A stretch of DNA of 5,030 bases from a bacterium UBA3734 (GTDB lineage: Bacteria > Bacteroidota > Bacteroidia > Bacteroidales > Bacteroidaceae), in assembly GCA_002372575.1 (NCBI GenBank), contig DFHC01000152.1, forward strand, positions 1 through 5,030. Reading direction: 5' to 3'. The first letter of the stretch is position 1; every line of letters starts with the position of its first letter. A program made the position numbers and the translations under genes. The notes below the pieces were generated by a model. That model worked only from the letters and a program-made list of their open reading frames with translations, ran no database searches and was not told where the DNA came from. Shown here one piece after another: positions 5,015 through 5,030 of the stretch.

Positions 5015-5030
5015 CATCCGCAAACAAGCA

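Noticed and set aside
5015..5030. Start of a tRNA or coding gene after the right-hand promoter.
   Set aside because: Only 16 bases remain after the -7 box; they contain no start codon or identifiable tRNA end.

Overview
The window looks like ordinary chromosome from a Bacteroidales bacterium, most likely Prevotella-like. Three things point there. The promoter upstream of recR has the Bacteroidetes -7 box TAnnTTTG, and one at the right end has TTTG-N20-TACCTTTG. The start codons follow A/T-rich leaders and not clear Shine-Dalgarno sites. The intergenic DNA is AT-rich with short tandem repeats, while the genes are moderately GC-rich. All seven genes are on the + strand and the coding density is high. 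The genus is inference; only a database search could fix it.

Layout. (1) Positions 1-53 are a leader with three copies of an AACTCCTG-type repeat. (2) Positions 54-2000 hold a tightly packed trio: a Crp/Fnr-family regulator, a PAP2-family membrane phosphatase 4 bp downstream, and a TrmO-type tRNA methyltransferase that overlaps the phosphatase by ATGA. (3) Positions 2001-2112 are a short intergenic region with three inverted repeats and the recR promoter. (4) recR (2113-2724) encodes the recombination mediator. (5) Positions 2725-2853 are a non-coding spacer made of a CCCC-rich stem-loop, a palindrome and an AATTATT tandem repeat. (6) Positions 2854-4966 are a second packed trio joined by two ATGA overlaps: a 139-aa four-helix membrane protein, a family 2 glycosyltransferase with an extra C-terminal domain, and a SpeG-like GNAT acetyltransferase. 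(7) Positions 4967-5030 carry a good promoter for a gene beyond the window.

How they work together. The first trio combines a one-component regulator with lipid-phosphate turnover and anticodon-loop modification of tRNA; co-transcription is likely but a functional link is not evident. The second trio looks like a small envelope-glycan unit: a cytosolic, probably membrane-associated sugar transferase, a small membrane partner and an acetyltransferase of unknown substrate.

I see no phage, CRISPR, IS element, toxin-antitoxin or defence locus. I did not find a clearly new system. The best leads are the C-terminal domain of the glycosyltransferase, the uncharacterised membrane protein translationally coupled to it, and the cluster of inverted repeats at the recR promoter.
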